This document shows positions 1-8,824 of a stretch of DNA of 64,000 nucleotides, one piece after another. The DNA lies in NCBI GenBank assembly GCA_030653385.1, contig JAURZM010000048.1, forward strand, positions 124,001 to 188,000. Direction: 5' to 3'. Below the pieces are notes generated by a model. That model worked only from the letters and a program-made list of their open reading frames with translations, had not been told where the DNA came from and ran no database searches. Each line of letters starts with the position of its first letter. The stretch's first letter is position 1. The stretch is from Rubrivivax sp. GTDB taxonomy: Bacteria > Pseudomonadota > Gammaproteobacteria > Burkholderiales > Burkholderiaceae_C. A program made the translations under genes and the position numbers.

Positions 1-1024
1 CCGGCAACAGGCGTGCAGGGTCGACCGGCTTGCCCTGGCGTCGGATCTCGAAGTGCAACTGCACCCGCTCGGCGTCGCTGGAACCCATCTCGGCGATTCT
101 CTGACCACGGCGCACGACCTGGTCTTCTTTCACCAGCAGCGCCTGGTTGTGGGCGTAGGCCGTCAGGAAGGTGGCGTTGTGCTTGACGATCACCAGGTTG
201 CCGTAGCCGCGCAAGCCAGAGCCCGCGTACACCACACGGCCGTCGGCCGCGGCCAGCACGGGGTCGCCGGCCTTGCCGGTGATGGCCAGGCCTTTGCTCT
301 TGACGTCGTCAAAAGGCGTGGCCACAGGGCCGGCCGCTGGCCAGGCCCAGGCCACTTCTTCGTCGGTGGATGCAACTGCGGGCGCGGCGGACGGCGGCGC
401 CGGCACCGGTGCCGGGGTGACGGCCGGCACGGGGGCTGGGGTCGGCACAGCAGGCGCCGGGGTCGGTGCGACAGCCGGCGGAGCAGCCGGCGGTGAAGCA
501 GCCGGCGGTGTTGCACTGGCCGCAGTGCCGGCAGGCGCCGGCTTGGCATCGGGGGCGCGCGGATCCAGCGGCCGGGCCTCAGCCCGCCCACCAGGCACCA
601 CCGGCCGCGTGACCACGCCACTGGCATCGGCCGACGGGGGCACAACCCGCAGCACCTGGCCCACTTCGATGGCGTTGGCATTCTCCAGGCCGCTCCAGCG
701 GGCGATGTCGCGCCAGTTCTGCCCGTGTTCCAGCGCCACGCGAATCACGGTGTCACCGGGCTTGACGGTGTAATAACCCGGCTTGCCCGCGTTTTCTGCG
801 CCCGGCAGCGGTTTCGCCGCCTCGGGTGCACTGGCTGGGGCCGCCGCACTTGCCGTCGCAGCGGGCACGGGCCGCGTGGCGGTGCCACGGTCTTCAACCG
901 GGGCACGGTGCGTGCTGCTGGCACAACCGGCCAATGCAGCAACCAGCCCCAAAACGCCCAGGCTCGAGGCACGGTGCGGCAGAGGCCAGCTCTGGCGAGA
1001 GAAAGAAGGTGTGAACAGTTTCAT
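1..1024 (-). CDS. nlpD: NlpD-type LysM/M23 lipoprotein, 3' end outside the window
   Basis: Envelope lipoprotein of the NlpD family, which activates the septal murein amidase AmiC during cell separation. The first 34 residues form a lipoprotein signal peptide ending in the lipobox LAGC (Cys34). A LysM peptidoglycan-binding domain spans about residues 85-130, followed by a long Pro/Ala linker and an M23 (LytM) domain from about residue 240 to the window edge. The M23 domain lacks its metal ligands: the usual H-x3-D is SKGLA and the HxH motif reads QLH, so it should be a non-enzymatic activator, as known for NlpD. The ATG overlaps the pcm stop (ATGA at 1021-1024), giving translational coupling. 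Only a few C-terminal codons should be missing, and rpoS normally comes next. Confidence 0.93.
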   Translation of the reverse strand, partial: MKLFTPSFSRQSWPLPHRASSLGVLGLVAALAGCASSTHRAPVEDRGTATRPVPAATASAAAPASAPEAAKPLPGAENAGKPGYYTVKPGDTVIRVALEHGQNWRDIARWSGLENANAIEVGQVLRVVPPSADASGVVTRPVVPGGRAEARPLDPRAPDAKPAPAGTAASATPPAASPPAAPPAVAPTPAPAVPTPAPVPAVTPAPVPAPPSAAPAVASTDEEVAWAWPAAGPVATPFDDVKSKGLAITGKAGDPVLAAADGRVVYAGSGLRGYGNLVIVKHNATFLTAYAHNQALLVKEDQVVRRGQRIAEMGSSDAERVQLHFEIRRQGKPVDPARLLP

Positions 1025-1830
1025 TCCGTACCGGATTTTAGAGGGACGAAGTGGACCGCATCCTGGTGCAGGGTGGACAGGCCGTCCGGGCCACGATCGA
1101 CGATCACCAGGCGTTGACCACCCGCGTTTCCCGCGTGCATCGGCGCCACCAGGCGCCCGCCCACGGCCAGTTGATCGAGCCAGGCTTTCGGCAGTTGCTC
1201 GCCGCCAGCCGCGGCCACGATGCTGTGATAAGGCGCACGCGGCGGGTGGCCCAGCATGCCGTCGCCAAACACCAGACGCAGGTCGCCGTGGCGAAGTTGC
1301 GCCAGGTTGTCGCGTGCACGTTCGTGCAGCGCCTGCAGCCTTTCGATCGACACCACCTGGCGGCCCAGCTGCAGCAACAGCGCCGCCTGGTAGCCGCAGC
1401 CGGTTCCGATTTCGAGCACACGACCCAGGTTCCCGTGTTCTCGCGCATGCGCACCTTCGAACAGCAGGGCCAGCATGTGCCCCACCACCGAGGGCTTGGA
1501 GATGGTCTGCGACAGGCCGATCGGCAGGCTCGTGTCTTCGTAGGCCTGGTTGGCCAGCGCGCTGTCGACAAAACGGTGGCGTTCGACACTGCGCAGCGCC
1601 TGCAGCACCGTTTCGTTGTGCAGCCCGGCGGCACGCAAGCGGTCGACCATGCGCCGGCGCACGGCAGCCGAGTCCAGACCCAGGCCGCTGGGCAGCACCT
1701 GCCGCGCCAGGTCCAGAGCCGCCTGTTGGACCGGCCGCTGCGGGCGCACCACGGCCGCGTCTTCGCGCCGGCTCACGGTTTTGCCTTGCAACTGCTGCAG
1801 GCCCAGGGGGAAACGGGGTAGGCGGCTCAT
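1021..1830 (-). CDS. pcm: protein-L-isoaspartate O-methyltransferase
   Basis: Repairs damaged proteins by methylating L-isoaspartyl residues with S-adenosylmethionine. The 269-residue product has the family signature SLPIGLSQTISKPSVVG around residues 101-117 and the SAM-binding motif VLEIGTGCGYQ at 138-148. It is about 60 residues longer at the N-terminus than the roughly 208-residue E. coli enzyme; the extension is Arg/Gln-rich and the ATG at 1830 follows surE by 12 bases, so the long form is plausible. The gene lies between surE and nlpD as in many proteobacteria, and its TGA overlaps the nlpD start. Confidence 0.96.
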   Translation of the reverse strand: MSRLPRFPLGLQQLQGKTVSRREDAAVVRPQRPVQQAALDLARQVLPSGLGLDSAAVRRRMVDRLRAAGLHNETVLQALRSVERHRFVDSALANQAYEDTSLPIGLSQTISKPSVVGHMLALLFEGAHAREHGNLGRVLEIGTGCGYQAALLLQLGRQVVSIERLQALHERARDNLAQLRHGDLRLVFGDGMLGHPPRAPYHSIVAAAGGEQLPKAWLDQLAVGGRLVAPMHAGNAGGQRLVIVDRGPDGLSTLHQDAVHFVPLKSGTE

Positions 1831-1842
1831 TGGCTCATTGGC

Positions 1843-2607
1843 TTATCGGCCGTCCAGCCGCAAGGCCCAGTCGTCGCGCCTGGCGTGGTCGGTCAGGTCC
1901 ACCTGCAGCGGTGTGATGGACACAAAGCCACTGGCCACGGCGTGGAAGTCGGTGCCTTCACCGCACTCGCGCGCGTCGCCAGCCGGGCCGATCCAGTAGA
2001 TGGCATCGCCCCGCGGGTTGGTCTGCTGGATGACCGGGGCGCTGGCATGTCGCCGGCCCAGTCGCGTGACCTTGCGCGGCAGCGTGGCGGCGTCGGCGCG
2101 GTTGGGAATGTTCACGTTCAGCAGCCATGGCTGGCCACCCAGCGCATGGCTGGCCAGCACATGGTCGATGACACCGCGCGCGGCAGCCGCAGCGGCTTCG
2201 AGTTCGCCCCAGCCCTTTTCCGCCTGCGAAAAGGCGATGGCCGGGATGCCAAAGAGGAAACCTTCCATGGCCGCCGCCACGGTGCCCGAATACAGGGTGT
2301 CGTCAGCCATGTTGGCGCCGTTGTTGATGCCCGACAGCACCAGATCGGGCCGTTGCGGCAACAAGCCAGTCAAGGCCACGTGCACACAGTCCGATGGCGT
2401 GCCGTTGACAACCCGGAAGCCCTGCACGTGTTCACCACGGGCTTCGAAGATCGACAGCGGCCGGCTCAGCGTGAGTGCGTTGCTGGTGCCACTGGCGTTT
2501 TGTTCGGGTGCGATGACGTCGATGTGGCCCAGGCCCTGGCAGGCCTTCACCAGGGCAGCCAGGCCCGGTGCAAGGTAACCGTCGTCGTTGGCGATGAGGA
2601 TGCGCAT
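1843..2607 (-). CDS. surE: 5'/3'-nucleotidase SurE
   Basis: Stationary-phase survival phosphatase that dephosphorylates nucleoside 5'- and 3'-monophosphates and uses a divalent metal. The 254-residue protein opens with the canonical [15 protein letters not shown], where the Asp pair binds metal, followed by [20 protein letters not shown] and SGINNGAN, all SurE signatures. The frame stays open upstream, but that stretch runs through the tRNA-Thr gene, and MRILIANDD is the universal N-terminus, so the ATG at 2607 is chosen. First gene of the surE-pcm-nlpD operon. Confidence 0.97.
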   Translation of the reverse strand: MRILIANDDGYLAPGLAALVKACQGLGHIDVIAPEQNASGTSNALTLSRPLSIFEARGEHVQGFRVVNGTPSDCVHVALTGLLPQRPDLVLSGINNGANMADDTLYSGTVAAAMEGFLFGIPAIAFSQAEKGWGELEAAAAAARGVIDHVLASHALGGQPWLLNVNIPNRADAATLPRKVTRLGRRHASAPVIQQTNPRGDAIYWIGPAGDARECGEGTDFHAVASGFVSITPLQVDLTDHARRDDWALRLDGR

Positions 2608-2672
2608 GACGCATTGTAGGGAGCCGCGGATGCCCGCCGTTCGGGCGCGGGAAGCCGTGGCCGGCCCACAAA

Positions 2673-2706
2673 CACCCAGGGCCCGGCGGTGGCCGGGCCC
2701 TGGGTG
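2673..2706 (-). terminator. 15-bp perfect hairpin downstream of tRNA-Thr
   Basis: Arms 2673-2687 and 2692-2706 are perfectly complementary (15 bp, 4-base loop). The hairpin lies 38 bases past the 3' end of the minus-strand tRNA-Thr and 66 bases before surE. A short T-rich stretch (TGTTTG) follows on the minus strand. It probably ends the tRNA transcript; it could also act as an attenuator or processing site if tRNA and surE are cotranscribed. Confidence 0.6.
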
Positions 2707-2744
2707 GACAAGGGGATCCGTGAAACCGGATGGCTTGTCTTCGT

Positions 2745-2820
2745 TGGTGCCCGAGACCGGATTCGAACTGGTGACCTTCGCATTACGAATGCGCTGCTCT
2801 ACCAACTGAGCTACACGGGC
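2745..2820 (-). tRNA. tRNA-Thr(CGT)
   Basis: A 76-base cloverleaf read on the minus strand, beginning GCCCGTGTAGCTCAG and ending with an encoded CCA. The anticodon loop is TTCGTAA, giving anticodon CGT. The D-arm and anticodon-arm sequence match the E. coli thrW type closely, including the TTCGAATC T-loop. It decodes ACG threonine codons. Confidence 0.97.
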
Positions 2821-2898
2821 GTAGCCGCTGAGTGTAGCAGTTCACCGCGCCCTGCACCCGTTGGGCGAGGCGCGGCAGCGCTGGGACGGTGGACCAGA

Positions 2899-3300
2899 AT
2901 GCAACCGCCGATGAGACACCTGACCACACAACTGCTGGCGCCACGACACCGGATCCGCTGGCGCCTGCTGCTGGCCAGCTTGTTGCTGGTGGTGTCCTGG
3001 TTCGCCTTCTCCCCGGCCAACCCTGCACAGCCGTTTTCGCACGCTGACAAGTTCGAACACGTGCTGGCATTCGGATGCCTGGCGTTGGTGGCCTCACTGG
3101 CCTGGGCGCCCGGTTGGCGGATGGTGATGGGCGTGACAGCCGGCCTGTTGCTGTATGGCGGCTTCATCGAAACCGTGCAGTCCTTGCTGCCCGGCCGCGT
3201 GGCCAGCTGGGCCGACTTGCTGGCCGATGCTGCGGGCATTGCCGCCGGGCTGATCGTGGCGCAGGCCGTGCGCGGCACCCGCGCCGACACCCGCGCCTGA
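2899..3300 (+). CDS. VanZ-like family membrane protein
   Basis: Small integral membrane protein of 133 residues with about four hydrophobic segments (near residues 22-38, 55-70, 74-92 and 107-123). The VanZ-like signature is present: an HADKFEHVLAF motif after the first segment and SWADLLADAAG near the end. Family members are named after the teicoplanin-resistance protein VanZ, but most chromosomal copies have no known function, so resistance should not be inferred. ATG at 2899 or 2911 are both possible; the open frame further upstream runs through tRNA-Thr and is rejected. Confidence 0.8.
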   Translation: MQPPMRHLTTQLLAPRHRIRWRLLLASLLLVVSWFAFSPANPAQPFSHADKFEHVLAFGCLALVASLAWAPGWRMVMGVTAGLLLYGGFIETVQSLLPGRVASWADLLADAAGIAAGLIVAQAVRGTRADTRA

Positions 3301-3352
3301 GCTTCCAGGCCGGCCGGTGGGCGCCGGAGATCGAGCATCGGAAAAGGCTTAC

Positions 3353-3377
3353 GGGTAGCTCACGCCATGAGCTACCC
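3353..3377. terminator. 10-bp perfect hairpin between two plus-strand genes
   Basis: GGGTAGCTCA (3353-3362) and TGAGCTACCC (3368-3377) form a perfect 10-bp stem with a 5-base loop, 52 bases after the VanZ-like gene and 59 bases before the next start. There is no T-tract on either side, so termination is uncertain; it may be a stability or regulatory hairpin. Confidence 0.4.
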
Positions 3378-3436
3378 CCACCAGACACTGCCTCCACGTG
3401 CAGGGCATTCCGCCCGCCCGAACCCGGAGCAGACCC

Positions 3437-4570
3437 ATGAACCAGGCCAAGCCAGAACCCTCCACGCCGCAGTCCGCACACGCCGACCGCACGGGCTTCG
3501 ACATCGGCTGGGACCACGCCCACCACGGCCTGGTGCCGCCCGCGAACTGCCTGCACCCCGACAACCCGGTGATGCAGGGCTGGACCGCCGCCAAGGCGGT
3601 GTTCGGCCGCCGCGTCATGCCCAGCCGGCGCAGCACCCGGCAGTGGCTCTTGCTGCGCCTGCGCGCATGGCAAGAAGGTGTGCCCTTTGACGGCCAGCTG
3701 GTGACGGCCAACTACCTGGGCCAGTTGTTCAGCGAACGTTGCCCCGTCACCCGCTGCCTGCTTGGTGGCGCAGCGGGCAACGCAGATGCTGCCGTCATCG
3801 AACGCATCAACCCCGAAGCCGCCTATGCCGCCGGCAACCTGGTGATGCTGAGTGCAAGCGCCGCCGCTGCCCGCCGCGGACTGACGATGCAGCAGACGGT
3901 GCGCAAAGCCCGCTTGTGCGAACTGAGCGGCGAAGTTGTCGACGGGCTGGACGCCAGCAGCTGGTGGCGCCTGGCCACGCTGGCTGCCTTCGCGCAGGCC
4001 CTGCCCTTTGCCGAAGCGGCGCGCCTGCCACTGGCCCTGTTGCCGCCCAACCGGGTGCGCCTGCTGAACGCCGTGCAGGGCCTGCAGGCGCTGGTGACGC
4101 AGATCTTCGCCAACGCGGGCTGGAGCCGGCGCTGCCAGTCCCTGGCGCAGTGGCTGCCCGAACACACGCTGCGCCTGGACTTCAACCTGTTCGTCGGCGC
4201 CATGGCACCGCGTGTGCTGGAAGCCGCCGCCGACCCAGTCGCGCGCCGCACGGCCCTGGAAGACGCATGGCTGCAGGAACGTGTGCAGCGACGCTGGCAG
4301 CACCTGGTGCTGAGCCTGGGCGAAGCTGGCGTTCAGGCGCTGCTGGGCAAGCTGCTTCAGTCGGAACTGCCGCGAGGGCGTGTCGTGCAACACAGCCTCG
4401 CACAAGCCACGGAAACCTGGGGCTGGCCGCCGACCAAGGGCACACACGCTGCGGCGCCCGCGCGCGACCGAGTCCTCAAGCGGGTGTCGACGCGGGTGAT
4501 GGCACCGACAAGGCCGCCAGGCCGCCCAGGAACAGTTCCTGCACCAGCGGCGCCAGCGACGCATGTGTGA
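3437..4570 (+). CDS. unknown protein with degenerate HNH-like motif
   Basis: A 377-residue soluble protein not recognised with certainty. The ATG at 3437 has a GGAG ribosome site 7 bases upstream. Residues 102-140 follow the spacing of a phage-type HNH fold: C-x4-C (Cys102, Cys107), then AAVIERINPEAAYAAGNLVM, which parallels the usual S-x-DRI-x(4)-GY-x2-GN segment. The expected catalytic His and the closing Asn of an active HNH nuclease are not seen, so a structural or inactive derivative is more likely. The rest is helical, Ala/Leu-rich and without motifs. The 3' end overlaps the convergent tetR gene by 95 bases. Confidence 0.65.
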   Translation: MNQAKPEPSTPQSAHADRTGFDIGWDHAHHGLVPPANCLHPDNPVMQGWTAAKAVFGRRVMPSRRSTRQWLLLRLRAWQEGVPFDGQLVTANYLGQLFSERCPVTRCLLGGAAGNADAAVIERINPEAAYAAGNLVMLSASAAAARRGLTMQQTVRKARLCELSGEVVDGLDASSWWRLATLAAFAQALPFAEAARLPLALLPPNRVRLLNAVQGLQALVTQIFANAGWSRRCQSLAQWLPEHTLRLDFNLFVGAMAPRVLEAAADPVARRTALEDAWLQERVQRRWQHLVLSLGEAGVQALLGKLLQSELPRGRVVQHSLAQATETWGWPPTKGTHAAAPARDRVLKRVSTRVMAPTRPPGRPGTVPAPAAPATHV

Positions 4571-5096
4571 GCAGGCCGTCGGCACGCAGCCAGGTGAAGG
4601 TCCAGTTGATCATGCCGAACAGCAGCATCGCCAACGGTTTGTCGAGTTGGCGGCCCTGCAGGTCGGGCCGCACACCGGCAATGGCGTCGGCAAAACTGGC
4701 CACCACCCGGCGTTGGCCGTCCAGCACGGCCTGGCGTTCCGCATCGGCCAGGAACTTGACGTCTTCGGTCAGCACGCGGTGTTCGTGCGCAGCGCTGGCG
4801 TAGGCCTGCATGAAACGCTGGATCAGTGCCTGCAACCGTCGCTGCGGCGGCAGTTGCAGCGCCTGCACTTGCGTCACCAGTTCCTCCAGACGCGCCACGT
4901 GGCCCTGCGTGATCTGCGCCAGCAATTGATGTTTGTCACGCACGTAGTGGTACAGCGTGGCCTTGCTCACACCGCAAGCCGTGGCCACGTCCTGCATCGT
5001 GGCGGCGGTGTAGCCGCGGGTGGCAAACAGTTGCGCGGCCGCTGCCAGCATCTGCTCGCGCTGCAGTTCGAAACCGGCTGAGCGGGGGCGCGCCAA
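4476..5096 (-). CDS. paaR: TetR-family regulator, probable PaaR
   Basis: A 206-residue TetR/AcrR repressor with an N-terminal helix-turn-helix near residues 33-53 (TMQDVATACGVSKATLYHYV) and a ligand-binding C-terminal domain. It is the last gene of the phenylacetate operon, 8 bases after paaE. Betaproteobacterial PaaR proteins are TetR-type repressors released by phenylacetyl-CoA, and position suggests that role here (inference). No ATG precedes the helix-turn-helix; a TTG at 5096 fits the spacing, while the first internal ATG would remove helix 1. The likely target is the palindrome at 11417-11432. Confidence 0.85.
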   Translation of the reverse strand: MARPRSAGFELQREQMLAAAAQLFATRGYTAATMQDVATACGVSKATLYHYVRDKHQLLAQITQGHVARLEELVTQVQALQLPPQRRLQALIQRFMQAYASAAHEHRVLTEDVKFLADAERQAVLDGQRRVVASFADAIAGVRPDLQGRQLDKPLAMLLFGMINWTFTWLRADGLLTHASLAPLVQELFLGGLAALSVPSPASTPA

Positions 5097-5104
5097 GGCG
5101 GGCT

Positions 5105-6157
5105 TCAGCGCTCGTCGAAAGACACCACGACCCGCTCGGTCAGCGGGTGGGCCTGGCAGGTCAGCACAAAGCCGGCATCGACGTCGGCCTTGTCGAGCGC
5201 GAAGTTGCGGTCCATGCGCACACGGCCTTCCAGCAGCTTGGCGCGGCAGGTGGCGCACACACCCGAGCGGCAGGAATACGGCACGTCCAGGCCGGCGCGG
5301 CCGGCTGCGGCCAGGATGCTTTCGTCGCTGGGCTGGAAGGCCACGTCGCGGCTCAGGCCGTCGCGCACGACGGTGACCACGGCCGTGGTGGCGTCACCCG
5401 CCTGCGCTGCATGCAGCGTGGCGTCGGCTTCGGTGGGGGGAATGCCAAAACGTTCGACGTGGATGTGATCGGGCGCGATACCGGCGGCCAGCAGCGCCGC
5501 TTCGGCTTCGTCGTTCATCGCGTGCGGGCCGCAGACAAACGCTTCGTCGACAGCACCCACCAGCCGCAGCAGCGTGGCCAGCTTGTCGCCGTCCAGACGC
5601 CCGGCATTCAGCGGGCTGTCCATGACCTCACGCGAAAACACCGGGTGCAACACCAAGCGCGTCAGGAAACGGTTTTTCAGGTCTTCGAGTTCTTCCTTGA
5701 ACATCGTGCTGGCGGCACGCCGGTTGCCGTACAGCAGCGTGCAACGGCAGGTGGGGTCGGACAGCAGCGCGGTCTTCAGGATCGACAGGATGGGCGTGAT
5801 GCCACTGCCACCGGCCACCGCCAGCACGTGCCGTGGCCGCTGCGCCAAGGCGGCGCCGAAGCGGCCCTGCGGTGGCATCACTTCCAGGGTGTCGCCGGGT
5901 TTCAGGCTCTCGTGCAACCAGCTTGAAAACGCGCCACCCGGCACCCGCCTCACGCCCACGCGCAAGGTCTCACCCGGTGCGGCGCAGATCGAATACGAGC
6001 GGCGCAAGTCGCCGTGTTTCAGCGTCAGGTACTGGCCCGCCTCGAACTGGAAGCGTGGCGCTTCGGCTTCAGGCACCTCGAAGGAAACGACCAGGGCGTC
6101 GTCAGCCTCGGCGCGCAGTTCGCGCACACGCAGCGGGTGGAAGTGCAAGCCGGTCAT
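5105..6157 (-). CDS. paaE: phenylacetyl-CoA epoxidase reductase subunit PaaE
   Basis: Electron-transfer subunit of ring-1,2-phenylacetyl-CoA epoxidase; it passes electrons from NADPH through FAD and a 2Fe-2S cluster to the PaaA diiron site. The 350-residue protein has an FAD-binding segment RSYSICAA near residue 53, an NAD(P)-binding GGSGITPILS near 116, and a C-terminal plant-type ferredoxin domain with Cys296, Cys301, Cys304 and Cys334. The start is set at the ATG at 6157, 8 bases after paaD. It is called paaK in some older nomenclatures. Confidence 0.96.
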   Translation of the reverse strand: MTGLHFHPLRVRELRAEADDALVVSFEVPEAEAPRFQFEAGQYLTLKHGDLRRSYSICAAPGETLRVGVRRVPGGAFSSWLHESLKPGDTLEVMPPQGRFGAALAQRPRHVLAVAGGSGITPILSILKTALLSDPTCRCTLLYGNRRAASTMFKEELEDLKNRFLTRLVLHPVFSREVMDSPLNAGRLDGDKLATLLRLVGAVDEAFVCGPHAMNDEAEAALLAAGIAPDHIHVERFGIPPTEADATLHAAQAGDATTAVVTVVRDGLSRDVAFQPSDESILAAAGRAGLDVPYSCRSGVCATCRAKLLEGRVRMDRNFALDKADVDAGFVLTCQAHPLTERVVVSFDER

Positions 6158-6164
6158 GGCAGGT

Positions 6165-6683
6165 TCATATCGGTTTGAAATGCTCGAAAGGCTCACGGCA
6201 GTCCAGGCAGCGGTGCAGCGCCTTGCAGGCCGTTGAGCCAAAGGCCGACAGGCGTTCGGTGTTCAGGCTGCCGCAGCGGGGGCAAGCCAGCTTGTGCAGC
6301 CGCAGTTGGATGGGCGCTGGGCCGGGGCTGGCGCAGGCAGCGCCAGGCGGCGCGATGCCGTAGGCCAGCAGCCGGTCGCGGCCTTGCTGGCTGATCCAGT
6401 CGGTGGTCCAGGCCGGTGCCAGACGGTGTGTCACGGTCACCGGGCCCAGCCCGGCAGTCTCCAGTGCCAGGCGCACCCCATCGGCGATGACTTCGGTGGC
6501 CGGGCAGCCGCTGTAGGTGGGGGTCAGCACCACGTCCGTGCCCGCGGCGTCGCACCGCACCTCGCGCACGATGCCCAGGTCGCAGACCGACAGCACCGGC
6601 ACCTCGGGGTCGAGCACCGTCGCCAGTGCGGCCCAGGCGGCCTGTTCACGGGTGTCAACCGTGTCGGTGCCGTGCTTCACCAA
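6165..6683 (-). CDS. paaD: phenylacetyl-CoA epoxidase assembly protein PaaD
   Basis: Accessory protein of the epoxidase, thought to help assemble its iron centres. The 172-residue product has an N-terminal MIP18/DUF59 domain (LDPEVPVLSVCDLGIVREV; TPTYSGCPA with Cys60) and a C-terminal metal-binding part with Cys134, Cys137, Cys153, Cys159 and Cys162. The start is TTG at 6683 or the adjacent GTG at 6680; either overlaps the paaC stop at 6677, so the two genes are translationally coupled. Confidence 0.94.
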   Translation of the reverse strand: MVKHGTDTVDTREQAAWAALATVLDPEVPVLSVCDLGIVREVRCDAAGTDVVLTPTYSGCPATEVIADGVRLALETAGLGPVTVTHRLAPAWTTDWISQQGRDRLLAYGIAPPGAACASPGPAPIQLRLHKLACPRCGSLNTERLSAFGSTACKALHRCLDCREPFEHFKPI

Positions 6684-7498
6684 CGTCCACCCGGGTGCTG
6701 GCGCTGCAGGCTCTGCATTTCGGCCAAGATGAAACCCAGGTGCTCGCTGTGGCGACCCTGGGTACCGGTGCTCAGGAAGGGCGTTGCGGCGGGCACATCC
6801 AGCCCCGCGCGGGCCAGCACGCCGTGCACCTCGTCGTCCCAGGTCGCACGCAGCGTGTCCCGCGCCGGGCCCAGGCCAGTGGCTTCGGCTTGCACGTCCA
6901 CTTCGTCACGCACAAAGAGCTCGTGTGTGTAGGGCCAGATGCGCAGCAGCGCCGCCCGCATGCGCCGGGTCGACTCTTCACTGCCGTCGCCCAGCATCAC
7001 CACCCAATCGCCTGCATGCTGTTGGTGGTAGCGGGCCTCTTTCACGGCCTTGCCGGCGATGGCGGCCAGTTCGCTGTCGGTCGACGTTGCCAGTTGCGTC
7101 CACAAGGCCTTCAGCCAGGCCGCGAGCAGGAAGTTGCGCAGCACCGTGTCGGCGAAGTCGCCACCGGGTGCGTGCGCGCTGCTGCGGCGCATGGGTTGTT
7201 CGACCAGCGTCAGGTTCAGGTAGTCACCTTCCTGACGCAGGAAGGCGAGCTGGTCTTCACTGAAGTTGCACGGACGGCCCTGCCCTTCCAGCTTCGCCGC
7301 GTGTGTCAGCAGCGAACGTGCCTGGCCGATCAGGTCCAGTGCCATATTGGTCAGCGCGATGTCCTCTTCCAGCACCGGCCCGTGCCCGCACCACTCGGCC
7401 AGGCGCTGGGCGTGGATCAGGCAGGTGTCGGCGATGCGCAGCACGTAGCGCACCGGCGGGGTGAGCTTCAGTTGCAGCGATTCGGCAGTGGCTGTCAT
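6677..7498 (-). CDS. paaC: phenylacetyl-CoA epoxidase subunit PaaC
   Basis: Structural, non-catalytic ferritin-like subunit that pairs with PaaA in the epoxidase core. The 273-residue protein carries typical PaaC sequence (VRYVLRIADTCLIHAQRLAE, ARSLLTHAAKLEGQG, EARYHQQHAGDWVVML). The ATG at 7498 gives the usual length and lies 13 bases after paaB; the frame is open upstream only as a shadow across paaB. Confidence 0.96.
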   Translation of the reverse strand: MTATAESLQLKLTPPVRYVLRIADTCLIHAQRLAEWCGHGPVLEEDIALTNMALDLIGQARSLLTHAAKLEGQGRPCNFSEDQLAFLRQEGDYLNLTLVEQPMRRSSAHAPGGDFADTVLRNFLLAAWLKALWTQLATSTDSELAAIAGKAVKEARYHQQHAGDWVVMLGDGSEESTRRMRAALLRIWPYTHELFVRDEVDVQAEATGLGPARDTLRATWDDEVHGVLARAGLDVPAATPFLSTGTQGRHSEHLGFILAEMQSLQRQHPGGRW

Positions 7499-7511
7499 GT
7501 TCGCCTGCGGC

Positions 7512-7805
7512 CTACATATGGTTAACGGCATCCGGCAGCTCGTAGAAGGTGGGGTGGCGGTACACCTTGTCCTCGGCCGGGTCGAAGAGCATGTCCTTGT
7601 CACCGGGGTCGCTGGCCGTGATGTCGCTGCTGCGCACCACCCACACGCTGGTGCCTTCCTGGCGCCGCGTGTAGACCTCACGTGCCAGCTGCAGGGCCAT
7701 CTTCGCGTCGGGTGCGTGCAAGCTGCCGCAGTGTTTGTGGTCCAGGCCGGCCTTGGCGCGCACGAAGACTTCGAAGAGGGGCCACTCGTTCTGGACCGGG
7801 TTCAT
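7512..7805 (-). CDS. paaB: phenylacetyl-CoA epoxidase subunit PaaB
   Basis: Small 97-residue subunit that bridges the PaaAC heterodimers of the epoxidase. It is recognisable from [20 protein letters not shown] and the ending [17 protein letters not shown]. The ATG overlaps the paaA stop (ATGA at 7802-7805), so translation of the two is coupled, which suits subunits needed in fixed ratio. Confidence 0.97.
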   Translation of the reverse strand: MNPVQNEWPLFEVFVRAKAGLDHKHCGSLHAPDAKMALQLAREVYTRRQEGTSVWVVRSSDITASDPGDKDMLFDPAEDKVYRHPTFYELPDAVNHM

Positions 7806-8815
7806 GCGGCTTGCTCCTGCGTCGCTTGTTTGCGCGCCTGCTTGCTCGCGTGGGCCAGAGCAGCATCACGCACCCAGGCGCCGTCGTCCCAGGCCTTCAC
7901 CCGTGCCGCCAGCCGTTCGCGGTTGCAGGGGCCGTGCCCACCCACCACGCGCCAGAATTCGTCCCAGTCGATGGGGCCGAAGTCGTGGTGGCCGCGTGCT
8001 TCGTTCCACTTCAGCAGCGGGTCGGGCATGCTCACGCCCAGCACCTTGGCCTGTTCGACCGTGGCATCGACGAACTTCTGCCTCAGTTCGTCGTTGCTGA
8101 TGCGCTTGATGCCCCAGCGGGCACTCTGCGCGCCATGCACACTTTCGCCGTCAGGTGGGCCGAACATCATCAAGCTCGGCCACCACCAGCGGTTCACAGC
8201 GTCCTGCACCATCTCGCGCTGGGTCTCGGTGCCCTCCTTCATCATCACCATCAGCGCGTCGAAGCCCTGGCGCTGGTGGAAGCTTTCTTCGCGGCAGATG
8301 CGCACCATCGCGCGGGCATACGGCGCGTAGCTGCAGCGGGTCAGCGGCACCTGGTTCATGATGGCCGCGCCGTCCACCAGCCAGCCGATGACACCGATGT
8401 CGGCCCAGCTCAGCGTGGGGTAGTTGAAGATGCTGCTGTACTTGGCCTTGCCGGTGTGCAGCGCGTCCAGCAGCTGGTCGCGGCTGGTGCCCAGCGTTTC
8501 GGCGGCGGCATACAGGTACAGGCCATGACCGCCTTCGTCCTGGATCTTCGCCAGCAGGATGGCCTTGCGCTTGAGCGTGGGCGCCCGTGTGACCCAGTTG
8601 CCTTCGGGCAGCATGCCGACGATCTCGCTGTGTGCGTGCTGGCTGATCTGCCGCACCAGCGTCTTGCGGTAGTGCTCGGGCATCCAGTCCTTGGCCTCGA
8701 CAAAATCGCCTTCGTCGATGCGGGTTTCGAAGCGGGCTTCGAGTTGCGCCTCTTCGGCTGACCGGATGGGCTTGCGCTCTTCCTTCGGCGCCGTGTCCAT
8801 GGCTTGGGTGTACAT
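7802..8815 (-). CDS. paaA: phenylacetyl-CoA epoxidase catalytic subunit PaaA
   Basis: Oxygenase subunit that epoxidises the aromatic ring of phenylacetyl-CoA. The 337-residue ferritin-like protein has the expected diiron ligands: Glu64 in HSEIVGML, Glu94 and His97 in IQDEGGHG, and Glu176/177 with His180 in [10 protein letters not shown]. It starts at ATG 8815, nine bases after paaK, and heads the paaABCDE block. Confidence 0.97.
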   Translation of the reverse strand: MYTQAMDTAPKEERKPIRSAEEAQLEARFETRIDEGDFVEAKDWMPEHYRKTLVRQISQHAHSEIVGMLPEGNWVTRAPTLKRKAILLAKIQDEGGHGLYLYAAAETLGTSRDQLLDALHTGKAKYSSIFNYPTLSWADIGVIGWLVDGAAIMNQVPLTRCSYAPYARAMVRICREESFHQRQGFDALMVMMKEGTETQREMVQDAVNRWWWPSLMMFGPPDGESVHGAQSARWGIKRISNDELRQKFVDATVEQAKVLGVSMPDPLLKWNEARGHHDFGPIDWDEFWRVVGGHGPCNRERLAARVKAWDDGAWVRDAALAHASKQARKQATQEQAA

Positions 8816-8824
8816 CTGCGGCTC

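Noticed and set aside
2608..2805. N-terminal extension of SurE
   Set aside because: The extension would be translated through tRNA-Thr, and MRILIANDD is the conserved SurE start.
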